DNA of 64,000 nucleotides from an uncultured Aquimarina sp. (GCA_947502885.1 CANNBP010000019.1:25845-89844); one strand, 5' to 3'; numbered from the stretch's first letter, positions 8,988 to 18,266 are shown. Numbers and translations are program-made. The notes: generated by a model from the letters alone, not told the origin.

Positions 8988-9533
8988 TTAATAATTCTTC
9001 ACTGGATATTTCACCAGTGTTTTACCATAAACCCAATGTTCAAAAGTCTGACTTCCTATAGTAAAGAAATCTTCTCCAATAATATCATACCCTTCCCTTT
9101 CATAAAACTTAAGAGTCCTTTTATTAGATTTTAGTGTAGACAACCATAAATATTCATTACCAATACTTTTTACTTTATCTACAACTAATTTTTCAAGCTT
9201 GGCCCCTACTCCTTCCGAAACAAAACTTGGCAAAACATATATTCGCTGTAACTTACTAACGTTACAATACTTTGTTAGCTCTGATGAAGCATTTAATTGA
9301 AGCTTAGCATACCCTAAAGCAATATTCGAGATCGTATCTTCTGCTATCCAATATTGATTTTCTTTGTTAACAAGGCTATTGTATATTTTCTGTACCCCAA
9401 ATGCATTTTTCATATAAGCATCTATATCTTCTTCGTTTTTAAAAAGATGTCTATAATAAACATCAAAAGTTGCTTTTCCTAACGAAGAAATCGATTCCGC
9501 ATCACCTGTATTAGCTATTCTTATGGTTATCAT
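8988..9533 (-). CDS. GNAT N-acetyltransferase, PaiA-like (copy 2)
   Basis: This is a 181-residue GNAT acetyltransferase resembling the PaiA spermidine/polyamine acetyltransferase group. It begins MITIRIANTGDAESISSLGKATFDVYYRHLF, and its acetyl-CoA site is VLPSFVSEGVGAKLEKLV. The motif LWLSTLKSNKRTLKFYEREGYDIIGEDFF then follows. It aligns along its whole length with the next gene upstream (TIDDVNDISYLG...LWLSVLKENEKAVNFYKRN), so the two are tandem paralogues. The substrate is unknown; polyamine is a family-based guess. Confidence 0.85.
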   Translation of the reverse strand: MITIRIANTGDAESISSLGKATFDVYYRHLFKNEEDIDAYMKNAFGVQKIYNSLVNKENQYWIAEDTISNIALGYAKLQLNASSELTKYCNVSKLQRIYVLPSFVSEGVGAKLEKLVVDKVKSIGNEYLWLSTLKSNKRTLKFYEREGYDIIGEDFFTIGSQTFEHWVYGKTLVKYPVKNY

Positions 9534-9565
9534 AAGTTTTTAATCTTTTTTTATGTCTAAATAAA

Positions 9566-10090
9566 TTAGTTTCGTTTTAAATTGACTTTCATAACCCAAA
9601 ATTCAAAGTTTTCTTTTCCAATACTAAAAAGATGTTCTCCTATTATTTTATAATTGTTTCTTTTATAAAAATTAACTGCCTTCTCATTTTCTTTCAATAC
9701 AGAAAGCCACAAATATTCTTGTTTACTAGCTAATCCAGCCTCAAAAATTAATTTCTGCAATTTCCCTCCTATACCTTTGGATATATAGTCATCTAAAAAG
9801 TATATCTTTTGAAGTTTACAAACATCTTGACTATCAATAAAACTTGATGGTGAGTGTAGTTGTAACTTTGCATAGCCTATTGGTAATTTCTTATCAAAAA
9901 CAATCCAATACATATTGTTTGGCCTAACAATACTATTCTTTATTTTTTCTAATGAGAATGTTCTATCCAAATATTCCATCAGATCTTTTTTATCACTAAA
10001 CAAATGCCCAAATGCCTGATCAAATGTCACAGACCCTAAATATGAAATATCATTAACATCATCTATTGTCGCTGTCCTGATAGCAATCAT
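9566..10090 (-). CDS. GNAT N-acetyltransferase, PaiA-like (copy 1)
   Basis: This is a 174-residue GNAT acetyltransferase, paralogue of the next gene downstream. Its motif A is LDDYISKGIGGKLQKLI, and the C-terminal half has LWLSVLKENEKAVNFYKRNNYKIIGEHLFSIG. It starts only 4 bases after the stop of the DUF1272 gene and so is cotranscribed. The two copies differ most in the middle and at the ends, which suggests an old duplication with possible substrate divergence. Confidence 0.85.
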   Translation of the reverse strand: MIAIRTATIDDVNDISYLGSVTFDQAFGHLFSDKKDLMEYLDRTFSLEKIKNSIVRPNNMYWIVFDKKLPIGYAKLQLHSPSSFIDSQDVCKLQKIYFLDDYISKGIGGKLQKLIFEAGLASKQEYLWLSVLKENEKAVNFYKRNNYKIIGEHLFSIGKENFEFWVMKVNLKRN

Positions 10091-10094
10091 ATGA

Positions 10095-10385
10095 TCATCT
10101 ATTATTGGGTTTTATTGACTTAAATTTTTGTAAAATATCTTTAAAAACACTTTGTTGAACAGGCTTATGCATTACTTTAGAACTTATAGGGTATTTATCC
10201 AAATATCCTGAAGGTCTAATTGGTCTTTTTTCAAATCCACCTCCACAATTAGGACAAACATTCTCCAAAACCGTATCGACACAATCTTTACAAAATGTGC
10301 ATTCAAAAGTACATATCATCGCATCATTACTGGTATTAGGTAACGATACATTACAATTCTCACATGTAGGTCTTATCTCTAACAT
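10095..10385 (-). CDS. DUF1272 zinc-ribbon protein
   Basis: This is a 96-residue protein with paired metal-binding cysteines: CENC near residue 8, CTFECTFCKDC and CPNCGGGFEKRP. This is the DUF1272 pattern, in which C-x2-C and C-x2-C knuckles probably bind zinc. A basic C-terminal tail follows (KDILQKFKSIKPNNR). The function is unknown. It is placed 51 bases after the small PNPOx gene and 4 bases before the PaiA-like gene, inside a minus-strand accessory operon. Confidence 0.82.
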   Translation of the reverse strand: MLEIRPTCENCNVSLPNTSNDAMICTFECTFCKDCVDTVLENVCPNCGGGFEKRPIRPSGYLDKYPISSKVMHKPVQQSVFKDILQKFKSIKPNNR

Positions 10386-10436
10386 AATACATCAAATTTA
10401 AAGGTTAATAATTAGGTTTATCTTAAATTCAAACAC

Positions 10437-10898
10437 CTATAATTTTTGCTGCTTTCTATACGCATGCTTCGCACTTTCTATCTGTTGTTGTTCTGTAGTT
10501 TCAGGATACAGAATATATTTTGGAGCGATTATTGGTTTTACCGAAGTAACATTAATAACCATAATTGTTGAAAAAGGGAACTCACCTTTTGTTATTTGCA
10601 TCAATGGTTCTGCAAAAGTCGAAAAAGAAGTATCTGTTTTTTTTACAATTTTCGCTTTACCTTTTAACTTAAACCCTTTCTGTACAAAAACGTCAATAAA
10701 ACTCACACAAACATTTTCATTCTGATTTATATTCTTCACAGATTGTGGTGATGCGATATTGGCTATCAAAATTGTAGATAAATCATAGTAAGTAAATACT
10801 TCTTTAGGTGATACATTAGGTTCGTTATCTATTGAAGATGTCGCCAACCAACATAATACACTCCTATCCAAATATTCAATTATTTTATCTGTTAACAT
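10437..10898 (-). CDS. Pyridoxamine 5'-phosphate oxidase-like flavoprotein, short
   Basis: This is a 153-residue split-barrel protein of the PNPOx-like superfamily, which usually binds FMN. Recognisable segments are LCWLATSSIDNEPNVSPKEVFTYYD at the N-terminus, then IANIASPQSVKNINQNENVCVSFID and GFKLKGKAKIV. It is too short and lacks the C-terminal motif of genuine PdxH, so it is probably a general flavin reductase or stress protein. It is the second PNPOx-like gene in this cluster and lies 81 bases from the larger one. Confidence 0.8.
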   Translation of the reverse strand: MLTDKIIEYLDRSVLCWLATSSIDNEPNVSPKEVFTYYDLSTILIANIASPQSVKNINQNENVCVSFIDVFVQKGFKLKGKAKIVKKTDTSFSTFAEPLMQITKGEFPFSTIMVINVTSVKPIIAPKYILYPETTEQQQIESAKHAYRKQQKL

Positions 10899-10979
10899 AA
10901 TTCATTTCTGATTGATGATGATTTATAAAATATAAATTTCAAATGCTCAAATACATAACATATCTATTTTATAGAGCAC

Positions 10980-11645
10980 TTATATACTATTGTTCTTCAA
11001 AATATAATCCAAAACGGCCTTAGGAGTCTTCACTCCTTCTTTTAACCCCTTATCATGAATAGGGTTTCCAGCAACTTGCCTTAAAGGAACTATCCCTGCC
11101 CATATAGGTAAATTGTAATCGTCAGGTTCGTCAACAACTCCCTCTGCCCTAACTTTGGCAGAAGCCATGTCCATATTAATTTCTACAACCAAAGTTGCAT
11201 TAAACTCTTTATCATTTGGCTGTCTAATATTATCCCAATGACCAGGAACCATATGATTTAAAATACATTCTAGTGCTTTCATTTTTTTTCCTGGTTCATC
11301 AATTTTTTTTACACTACCAAAAACATTAACCGAACGATAGTTCGCAGAATGGTGAAATGCAGATCGAGCAAGAACCAATCCATCTAAATGCGTTACAGAA
11401 AGACTTGCTTCTCCTGCCTCTAATAAACTAAGCATCATTCTATTTTTTAGTGATCCATGTATATAAATTTTATCATCAGATCTTCCATAGGCCATAGGTA
11501 TAACAATAGCCTTACCATCCCAAATGTATCCTATATTACATAAAAACGCTTTATCAAGAATACCGTTAATCTCATCTACGTCATAATTCGCTCTTTTTGG
11601 TCCTCGAACCACCTTATTTAATGCCGAAACTGAATACTTTGCCAT
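10980..11645 (-). CDS. Pyridoxamine 5'-phosphate oxidase family protein, NimA-like
   Basis: This is a 221-residue split-barrel flavoprotein of the kind annotated as PNPOx family or NimA-related. Conserved features are VRGPKRANYDVDEINGILDKAFLCNIGYI near the N-terminus, then YGRSDDKIYIHGSLKNRMM and the H-x-A-x-x-YRSVNVFG strand. I start it at the ATG at 11645 (MAKYSVSALNK). A longer reading frame to 11747 would run across the promoter and into the divergent regulator. Divergence from a MocR regulator suggests the regulator controls it, a frequent arrangement for vitamin B6-related genes. Confidence 0.82.
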   Translation of the reverse strand: MAKYSVSALNKVVRGPKRANYDVDEINGILDKAFLCNIGYIWDGKAIVIPMAYGRSDDKIYIHGSLKNRMMLSLLEAGEASLSVTHLDGLVLARSAFHHSANYRSVNVFGSVKKIDEPGKKMKALECILNHMVPGHWDNIRQPNDKEFNATLVVEINMDMASAKVRAEGVVDEPDDYNLPIWAGIVPLRQVAGNPIHDKGLKEGVKTPKAVLDYILKNNSI

Positions 11646-11665
11646 ATTTAATTTTTTATTCAATT

Positions 11666-11673
11666 CAAAAGTA
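11666..11673 (-). promoter_or_regulatory. -7 box for the PNPOx/GNAT cluster, with nearby inverted repeat
   Basis: On the minus strand the bases read TACTTTTG, an exact TAnnTTTG match 21 bases before the ATG at 11645. At 11694-11704 the sequence ACTGATCCAGT is palindromic except at its centre. It lies between the two divergent genes, where an operator for the MocR protein could be. The operator call is speculative. Confidence 0.45.
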
Positions 11674-11727
11674 GTAGTTTTATGGTGTGTTCTACTGATC
11701 CAGTTTTTAAATAATAAATAGTCCGGT

Positions 11728-13221
11728 TTGTTTCCTTTCAAAAACAATATTACTCTAATTCGTAGTTCAAATCGTAATTTGTACTTACAATTATGCGATC
11801 AAATGATTACGTTTATAAAATCTGGAAAGTTACCACCAGCTACAAAACTACCAGGGTCTCGAAAACTGGCAGAGGATTTAAGTATTCATCGAAAAACTGT
11901 CATAGCCGCATACGAAGAGCTTATCTCTCAAGGGTGGATAGAAACCATACCTTCTAGAGGAACTTTTGTAACCTCATCATTGCCATTAGTTATTCCTAAA
12001 AAAATTAAACAAACTCCCATAGCGTCTCAAAAAAAGAAAAAAAGTGGTTTTTCATTTTTTAGTCGTCCAAATCTTATTCGTAAATCTGAGAACATCTTAT
12101 CTGATCAGGTACTACGAATTGGTGACGGCGCTCCTGATCATAGATTGGCTCCTATAGAAGAAATTGCGAGAATATATCGTAATGTCACGAAAAAAAGCTA
12201 TCATAGAGACTTATTAGATTATGGGTCTATTTATGGTAATATAGAATTACGAAAGAAATTAGCTTTATACCTTAATCAAACTAGAGGTCTTCATATTACC
12301 AGTGACAATATCTTAATCACTCGAGGAAGTCAAATGGGCATTTATCTTGCAGGCCAATTACTCTTACCCCAAAAAAACAAAATAATTGTAGGTAATACTA
12401 ACTATAAAACTGCTGATGATACCTTTATAGAGGCAGGCGGCATCTTAGAACAAGTTTCTGTTGATGATAATGGTTTAGACACAAATCAAATAGAAAGATT
12501 ATGTCAAGGCACATCTATTAGGGCTGTTTATGTAACTTCTCATCATCATCACCCAACAACGGTTACACTTTCTGCTCAAAGAAGAATGCATCTACTTCAA
12601 CTAGCACAACAATATAATTTTGCTATTATAGAGGATGATTATGATTATGATTTTCATTATGCTAACGCCCCTATTCTACCTTTAGCGAGTAATGATATTA
12701 ACGGAAACGTTGTTTATATTGGTGGTTTTACCAAAATGATAGCTCCAGCAATGCGTATCGGGTATCTTATAGCTCCAAAAGATTTTGTTGATGAAGCTGC
12801 AAGGCTAAGAGCAATCATAGACAGGCAAGGAGACACCATTTTAGAACAAGTTCTTGCTCAAATGCTTACTACGGGAGATGTACAAAGACACATTAACAAA
12901 GTTCTTAGAACATACAAAAATAGGCGAGATTTGTTTTGCAAATTGTTAGAAGAGAAACTCGGTAATTATTTTAGTTTTGATATCCCTAAAGGAGGAATGG
13001 CTATTTGGGTAAAATTACACAAATCTTACAACTGGGATATCGTTTGTTCTGAAGCTAAAAAGCATAATCTAATCATTACTCCAGATTGGCGCAGATATGA
13101 CAATGACAACTCTGGGCACAATGGAATTCGTTTAGGGTTTGCTACACTAAATAAAGAAGAAATATATGAAGCTATAAATCGTTTAATCCTTGTATTTAAG
13201 ATAATAGAAACAAAACAATAA
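11728..13221 (+). CDS. MocR/PdxR-type GntR regulator with aminotransferase-like domain
   Basis: This is a 497-residue transcription factor of the MocR class. Residues 15-85 are a GntR winged helix (KSGKLPPATKLPGSRKLAEDLSIHRKTVIAAYEEL). A linker leads to a fold-type-I aminotransferase domain at about 120-490 that binds pyridoxal phosphate. IIEDDYDYDFHY and YIGGFTKMIAPAMRIGYLIAP hold the expected Asp and Schiff-base Lys (in TKM). It starts at a TTG at 11728; the next in-frame ATG would delete the start of the DNA-binding domain. It probably senses PLP and controls the divergent PNPOx gene. Whether it acts like PdxR is inferred. Confidence 0.88.
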   Translation: MFPFKNNITLIRSSNRNLYLQLCDQMITFIKSGKLPPATKLPGSRKLAEDLSIHRKTVIAAYEELISQGWIETIPSRGTFVTSSLPLVIPKKIKQTPIASQKKKKSGFSFFSRPNLIRKSENILSDQVLRIGDGAPDHRLAPIEEIARIYRNVTKKSYHRDLLDYGSIYGNIELRKKLALYLNQTRGLHITSDNILITRGSQMGIYLAGQLLLPQKNKIIVGNTNYKTADDTFIEAGGILEQVSVDDNGLDTNQIERLCQGTSIRAVYVTSHHHHPTTVTLSAQRRMHLLQLAQQYNFAIIEDDYDYDFHYANAPILPLASNDINGNVVYIGGFTKMIAPAMRIGYLIAPKDFVDEAARLRAIIDRQGDTILEQVLAQMLTTGDVQRHINKVLRTYKNRRDLFCKLLEEKLGNYFSFDIPKGGMAIWVKLHKSYNWDIVCSEAKKHNLIITPDWRRYDNDNSGHNGIRLGFATLNKEEIYEAINRLILVFKIIETKQ

Positions 13222-13260
13222 CGATTTAAACGTGAAATACGTTCAAATCGCTATTTTATT
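13222..13260. terminator. Terminator hairpin between converging genes
   Basis: Bases 13222-13233 pair with 13239-13250 (12 positions, one mismatch) around a 5-base loop and are followed by a T-rich stretch. The hairpin starts directly after the regulator's stop codon and stands before the end of the converging lipoprotein gene. Confidence 0.6.
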
Positions 13261-13291
13261 ACTAGTCTATAAGTTAATCAGGATCTAGATC

Positions 13292-14758
13292 TTAATTTAA
13301 ATCACTAACCAACACTTCCCATTCATTAAATTGCCCTCCCTTATCAACTCCTTCATTACCATAAATAATATACATTTTATTATTTAATACACACATTTGA
13401 TGTATGGTTTCAAACCCATCAGAGTTAGTCAAATTAGAATTTAATTCTGTATATGTATTGTCAATTGTATTAAAGACACCAATAGTTGATTCCCTACCTG
13501 TGGTCATACCGTCATTATCTCTAACTTCAATTCGACCCGCTACATAAATAAGATTTTGACGTTTTTGAACAAAGGTAAAGTCTATTTCTTTATTCATTTC
13601 AAAAGCTTCAATATTTGTTGGGTTAGCTATTTCTATTTTATAGATGGTCTTTTTTGCTGGATTTCCAAGAAGCTTTGTACTTCCGCCAAAAACATAAAGA
13701 TATCCATCTACAATTGTTCCTCTTGCCCCACTGCGTGCCTCTGGCATGGTAGCAAACTCCACTAATGTTTCTGTATTCGTATCCCATTTAAACACCTTAT
13801 CACCTTCAACATCATTTAAATCTCCTCCAATGATATAAATATTACCATCTAAGACAGCTACACCACATCTACTCAAAAATTTTCCATGTGAAGTAGACTT
13901 GGGATCATTTACAATATCCAAATCATACTCATTAATATATTGACCTCCTACAACAACAAGTTTACTATTCACAATATGTAATTGCTTAGCTAGCAGATCA
14001 CTCTTAAAAAACAACTTTTCAGTAACCATCGTATTATCTAAATCAAATTTTAACAGGCGTTCTGGGTTGCCATTACTGTTTGCCAATCCATCCTCACGAG
14101 TAACCATAAAAAAACTATTATCGCTATAGGAACCTACCATGCCAGGAGAACGGTTTGTTATAGCATTCGATTCAAACGTAAATGCTTTTGTAAAATTAAG
14201 TGTAGAAGATGATGGAATGAGATAATCATTGCTAGTTTTCTCTATTAATTCAAAATTAAATTCAGATCCATCAGATTTTTTTATTGTTACTTTCAAAGAG
14301 TTTCCTTCACCAACTTCAAAATTCCAACTCCCTTCATTAGCAGTTAATATTGCACTACTTTCATCTTGATACTTAATTAAAGATGATATTGAAGAACGGT
14401 AAAAATCTAATTTGGCTTCAGTGGGAGTCGACGCTTTGGTATTAATATCATATCGCTGTTTCCATAAAACACTTTGAATAGTATTACTCTCTCCAGTAAA
14501 TATAAATTCATCATCTTGAACATTAAAATTAGCTGAAATGTCAATATTTTTACCATCAGAGACAAGTTCCGCATTACTTACTTTCCATATTTTACTACCA
14601 TCAGCAATAAGCAATTTTGTTGTTTCTTCTCTTAATTCACTAAGTGTAGGTTCTTTTTCTTTTTCTTTTTCTAGTTGTATGTTTTCATCGTCATTACCAC
14701 AAGATAATAACAAGATTGTAAACATAATTAATACTAATGGGGCTTTAATTTTCTTCAT
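13292..14758 (-). CDS. Kelch-like beta-propeller lipoprotein
   Basis: This is a 488-residue exported protein. The N-terminus MKKIKAPLVLIMFTILLLSCGND is a lipoprotein signal with lipobox LLSC. A charged linker (EKEKEKEP) leads to a beta-rich domain at about 50-190, then a propeller with kelch-type repeats. Blades show as GGQYINEYDL, VLDGNIYIIGGDLN, IVDGYLYVFGGSTK and LNNKMYIIYGNEG, each with the GG pair. No catalytic motif or T9SS sorting domain is seen. It is probably a periplasmic or surface-exposed binding protein. It is a single gene facing the MocR regulator. Confidence 0.8.
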   Translation of the reverse strand: MKKIKAPLVLIMFTILLLSCGNDDENIQLEKEKEKEPTLSELREETTKLLIADGSKIWKVSNAELVSDGKNIDISANFNVQDDEFIFTGESNTIQSVLWKQRYDINTKASTPTEAKLDFYRSSISSLIKYQDESSAILTANEGSWNFEVGEGNSLKVTIKKSDGSEFNFELIEKTSNDYLIPSSSTLNFTKAFTFESNAITNRSPGMVGSYSDNSFFMVTREDGLANSNGNPERLLKFDLDNTMVTEKLFFKSDLLAKQLHIVNSKLVVVGGQYINEYDLDIVNDPKSTSHGKFLSRCGVAVLDGNIYIIGGDLNDVEGDKVFKWDTNTETLVEFATMPEARSGARGTIVDGYLYVFGGSTKLLGNPAKKTIYKIEIANPTNIEAFEMNKEIDFTFVQKRQNLIYVAGRIEVRDNDGMTTGRESTIGVFNTIDNTYTELNSNLTNSDGFETIHQMCVLNNKMYIIYGNEGVDKGGQFNEWEVLVSDLN

Positions 14759-15300
14759 TTATTTAATTTTATTTAATCAATTCATACATACCTAAGAGTC
14801 GTTTTTTGTTCTACATAACACAATTACGTTCTAATAATACATAAAAAGTTACTAAATAACTAAAAACATAATTTAAATTACCTAATCTATTTCAATACAA
14901 GTACCCCTCACGTAGTTTTATAAAAATGAAATAATAACTAACAAATACACAAACTCCTATTTGAACAATAATTTTGGAAACATATTTAACTTGTGTGCTT
15001 TTTTTTTTTAACTACCTGATACCCAATTTTAGGTTTAACATTTTCTTAAAAAAGTTATTCATTTAGAATAACACTAAAAAAGCCTTTTCAAACATAATGA
15101 TAATCGACCAAGAACCCAGCATCCAGAAAATCATCTAAGATTAATACTCTATTCACTAAAATTTAACAATATAATGAGGAGAATTACAATTTAATCTTAA
15201 TAATAAATTTTATAAGTAACAGAATATTTGCAATTTTGAAGCGAAATATTATTTCATAATTACAGTCAGTCCATTATAATTTTAAGAAAAAATCTAAGAA
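14759..15300. other. Intergenic region, AT-rich, no gene seen
   Basis: These 540 bases lie between divergent genes (lipoprotein and S9 peptidase). They are very AT-rich, with a run of ten T near 15001. No open frame of credible length, RNA gene or exact TAnnTTTG box was found. The closest -7-like match for the peptidase gene is AATATTTG near 15226. Confidence 0.5.
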
Positions 15301-17574
15301 ATGAAATTTTTACAAACATTATCAATGTTGTGTTGTTTATTCTTTATCCTTTCATGCAACAAAAAAATTGATGAAATTACCGAAAAAGACTATGAAAATG
15401 CAGTAAGTTATATGTATGCAAATTACAACAACAAAACAGCATTTAATCTCTCTACATCGGTAAAATGGTTTAAAGATAACTCTGGAGTATGGTTTATAGC
15501 GCATAGCCCTCAAGGAAAGATATATAAGACTTTAAACTTTAAAGAAAATCAAGTAAAACCTCTATTTGATCATCAAAAACTAGCTATTTCCTTAAGTAAA
15601 ATCATTAAAGATAAGGTGAATGAAAATGATTTATCCATAACAAACATTCAATATGAAAAAAATGGTAGTTTATCGTTTACGGCGTATCAAAAAAATTTCA
15701 TTCTAAATGAAGAAACTTATAATATTACTGAAAAGAAAGAAGATAAAGTAGATTCTAATAATTTAAACCAAAGCATTTCTCCAGACGAGAAATGGGTTGC
15801 ATTTATCAAAGATTACAATCTCTATGTTAAATCAACATCTTCTAAACAGGAACTTCAACTGACCAATGATGGCGAAAAAGGTTATGAATACGGAACATGG
15901 TACGGTTGGTTTGATACTATCGAAGGTGAAAACGGAGAAAGACCAAAACATTTTTACATCAATTGGTCTGAAGATTCTAAATGGATTACAACCAATGTGG
16001 TTGATTTTAGGAATGCAGAAAAAATGTATTTACTAGATGCTAGCGTTGATTCTTTATACAGGCCTAAGCTTTTATCATATTACAGAGGTTCCCCTGGTGA
16101 CACCACAATGGTTCATACAAAACCCGTATTTTTTAATATTGACACAAAAAAAGAGGTAAAAACGATACTTCCAAAAAACACACATATAAATGGTGCATAT
16201 CATGAATGGACAATGAGACCAGATATTATCATTGGAGGTTATCGAGAAAGAGGATATCAAAAAGAAAAAATATTTCGTTTTGATTTAAAAACTAAAACAT
16301 CTAAAATTTTATTTACTGAAGAAAGTAAAACCAATATAGGCACGTTCTCTTATAGACAAATTAAAAACAAAGAAAAGATACTAATTCTTTCTGAAAAAAG
16401 TGGCTGGAGGCAATTATACATTGTAGACATAAACACAGGAACTACAACACCTCTTACTCAAGGAAACTATTATGTTCATTCTATAAAACATATCGATGAA
16501 CAAAATGAAACCATTTATTTTACAGCTTCTGGAAAGGAAAAAGATAGCAACCCGTACCATCAAAAAGTATATAAAATTACTTTTGAAGGAGAAATTACTT
16601 TATTAACACCAGAAGAAACTCATCATAAGGTTACTTTTTCTAAAGATGGAACATATTTTGTTGATAATTACTCTACCATTAATACCCCAACAAAAACAGT
16701 TCTAAGAGCATCTAAAGATGGTGAAATTTTATCAGAATTAACAACAGCTGATGTTTCGATTGCCATATCCAAAGGCTGGAAAGCCCCTGAAGTTTTTGAA
16801 TTAACAGGAAAAGATGGTAAAACGACAATTTATGGTGCCTTATGGAAACCTGCTAATTTTGATCCATCCAAATCTTATCCTATTATTGATGCCACTTATA
16901 CTGGACCACATACACAATTATTTCCAAAATCTTTTGACCATATTTTTAACAAACAATCCCTTGCAGAATTAGGCTTTGTTGTGATTGTTGTTGATGGGTT
17001 GGGGACTTTTGGTCGTTCTAAAGAGTTTCATAATCATTCATACAAAAATATGCAAAACAACCTCGAAGATCATGTTTTAGCAATTAAACATTTAAGAAAA
17101 AAGTATTCGTGGATTGATCCAAACAAAGCTGGTATTTTTGGACATTCAGCGGGAGGTTATGACACTGGTAGAGCAATGTTGGCTTTTCCTGATACGTATA
17201 AAGTTGGAGTATCTAGTTCTGCTAACCATGATTTTAGAATGGAAAAGGCTTGGTGGCCCGAAATGTATCAAGGGTGGCCTGTAGACAGCACATATCATAA
17301 AATTTCGAATATAACGAATGCAAAAAATCTAGAAGGTAAATTACTTTTAGTACATGGAGGTATAGATGAAAATGTAAATCCATCTTCAACCTATAAATTT
17401 GCAGAAGCATTAATAAACGCTGATAAAAACTTTGATTTATTAATACTACCAAGTCAAAGACATTCTTATAAAGGTAAATCACGAAATTATTTTATAAAAA
17501 GGAAATGGAATTATTTTGTAGAACACTTAGGCAATAAAACACCTATATGGGACTTTAAGTGGAGTTATAAATAA
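15301..17574 (+). CDS. S9 family prolyl oligopeptidase / dipeptidyl peptidase IV-like lipoprotein
   Basis: This is a 757-residue serine peptidase that probably removes dipeptides after proline from peptide N-termini in the periplasm. The N-terminus ends FFILSCNKK, a lipobox. Residues 60-480 form the DPP IV beta-propeller. The alpha/beta-hydrolase domain follows, with catalytic S616 (GHSAGGY), D689 (GGIDENVNP) and H721 (QRHSYKG). The spacing between these three matches the DPP IV family. It has no T9SS tail. A terminator follows at once, so it is likely monocistronic. The expected DPP IV acidic substrate-anchor pair in the propeller was not located with certainty. Confidence 0.9.
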   Translation: MKFLQTLSMLCCLFFILSCNKKIDEITEKDYENAVSYMYANYNNKTAFNLSTSVKWFKDNSGVWFIAHSPQGKIYKTLNFKENQVKPLFDHQKLAISLSKIIKDKVNENDLSITNIQYEKNGSLSFTAYQKNFILNEETYNITEKKEDKVDSNNLNQSISPDEKWVAFIKDYNLYVKSTSSKQELQLTNDGEKGYEYGTWYGWFDTIEGENGERPKHFYINWSEDSKWITTNVVDFRNAEKMYLLDASVDSLYRPKLLSYYRGSPGDTTMVHTKPVFFNIDTKKEVKTILPKNTHINGAYHEWTMRPDIIIGGYRERGYQKEKIFRFDLKTKTSKILFTEESKTNIGTFSYRQIKNKEKILILSEKSGWRQLYIVDINTGTTTPLTQGNYYVHSIKHIDEQNETIYFTASGKEKDSNPYHQKVYKITFEGEITLLTPEETHHKVTFSKDGTYFVDNYSTINTPTKTVLRASKDGEILSELTTADVSIAISKGWKAPEVFELTGKDGKTTIYGALWKPANFDPSKSYPIIDATYTGPHTQLFPKSFDHIFNKQSLAELGFVVIVVDGLGTFGRSKEFHNHSYKNMQNNLEDHVLAIKHLRKKYSWIDPNKAGIFGHSAGGYDTGRAMLAFPDTYKVGVSSSANHDFRMEKAWWPEMYQGWPVDSTYHKISNITNAKNLEGKLLLVHGGIDENVNPSSTYKFAEALINADKNFDLLILPSQRHSYKGKSRNYFIKRKWNYFVEHLGNKTPIWDFKWSYK

Positions 17575-17582
17575 TATATATC

Positions 17583-17620
17583 ATAGCCTTTTCTTTGTCT
17601 AGAAAAGGCTATTTTTTTTT
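17583..17620 (+). terminator. Rho-independent terminator after S9 peptidase
   Basis: A perfect 12-base-pair stem (17583-17594 with 17601-17612, ATAGCCTTTTCT) has a 6-base loop and a run of T. It separates the peptidase gene from the SUKH-like gene that begins a few bases later. Confidence 0.88.
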
Positions 17621-17627
17621 ATAAATT

Positions 17628-18266
17628 ATGCCAAAATTAATCCGCATGGTTTTACCAGAAGTTATAAAAAATTTTATCTCTCAAAAAATAGAATTAGAAA
17701 ACCTTTGCTTACCACATTTTTATCCAGATCTCAATAGTATCCAAGATTTTCAAATTGGTTATAAAATTGATGGTATAAGTGGAAAAGATATAACAGGGAA
17801 AAACAATGGTGACTTTAATAAAAATTGGTATGTCATATGCTCTGCTTATGCTGCCGATCCTTTTTTTATCGATATTACAGAAAACAAAAGTAATTTCCCT
17901 GTTTATTTTGATTGGCACGGAGGAAATTGGAAACCTATAGCAATTGCAGATAGCATAACCGATTTTATAGAAAAGCTTAAATTTTTAAAGGATTTAGAAT
18001 CTAATCCTAAAAACATCCTAAAAGAATTTAAAAATAAGTTTGATCTTAATAATGAGTTTTGGAGTGAGGTCTATGATGGTTACATTATAGAGAAAGAACT
18101 ACCTTCTGATTATACACCTCTTACAGATACAGAAAAGCGTATTCAAGAAATACGCATAAATCTAAGAACTTTAGAACGAGATAAACAAGAAGGAAAACTT
18201 ACACTTAAACACTATTTACTTACCAAGCGACAGTTAGAAAAAGAAATATTAGATCTAACACAATAG
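17628..18266 (+). CDS. SUKH/SMI1-like protein with SHOCT-like C-terminus
   Basis: This is a 212-residue cytoplasmic protein. Residues 40-125 resemble the SMI1/KNR4 (SUKH) fold. YVICSAYAADPFFIDI, VYFDWHGGNWKPIAIADSI and TDFIEKL match the pattern of a beta-sheet with a conserved W and G pair. The C-terminal 45 residues (EGKLTLKHYLLTKRQLEKEILDL) are helical and resemble a SHOCT oligomerisation motif. SUKH proteins often give immunity to contact-dependent toxins, but no toxin gene is adjacent, so this role is only a possibility. It begins right after the upstream terminator hairpin. Confidence 0.6.
   Translation: MPKLIRMVLPEVIKNFISQKIELENLCLPHFYPDLNSIQDFQIGYKIDGISGKDITGKNNGDFNKNWYVICSAYAADPFFIDITENKSNFPVYFDWHGGNWKPIAIADSITDFIEKLKFLKDLESNPKNILKEFKNKFDLNNEFWSEVYDGYIIEKELPSDYTPLTDTEKRIQEIRINLRTLERDKQEGKLTLKHYLLTKRQLEKEILDLTQ

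Noticed and set aside
11646..11747. Longer start for the PNPOx family gene
   Set aside because: It would overlap the divergent regulator's coding start and run through the -7 box; the ATG at 11645 fits the family start.
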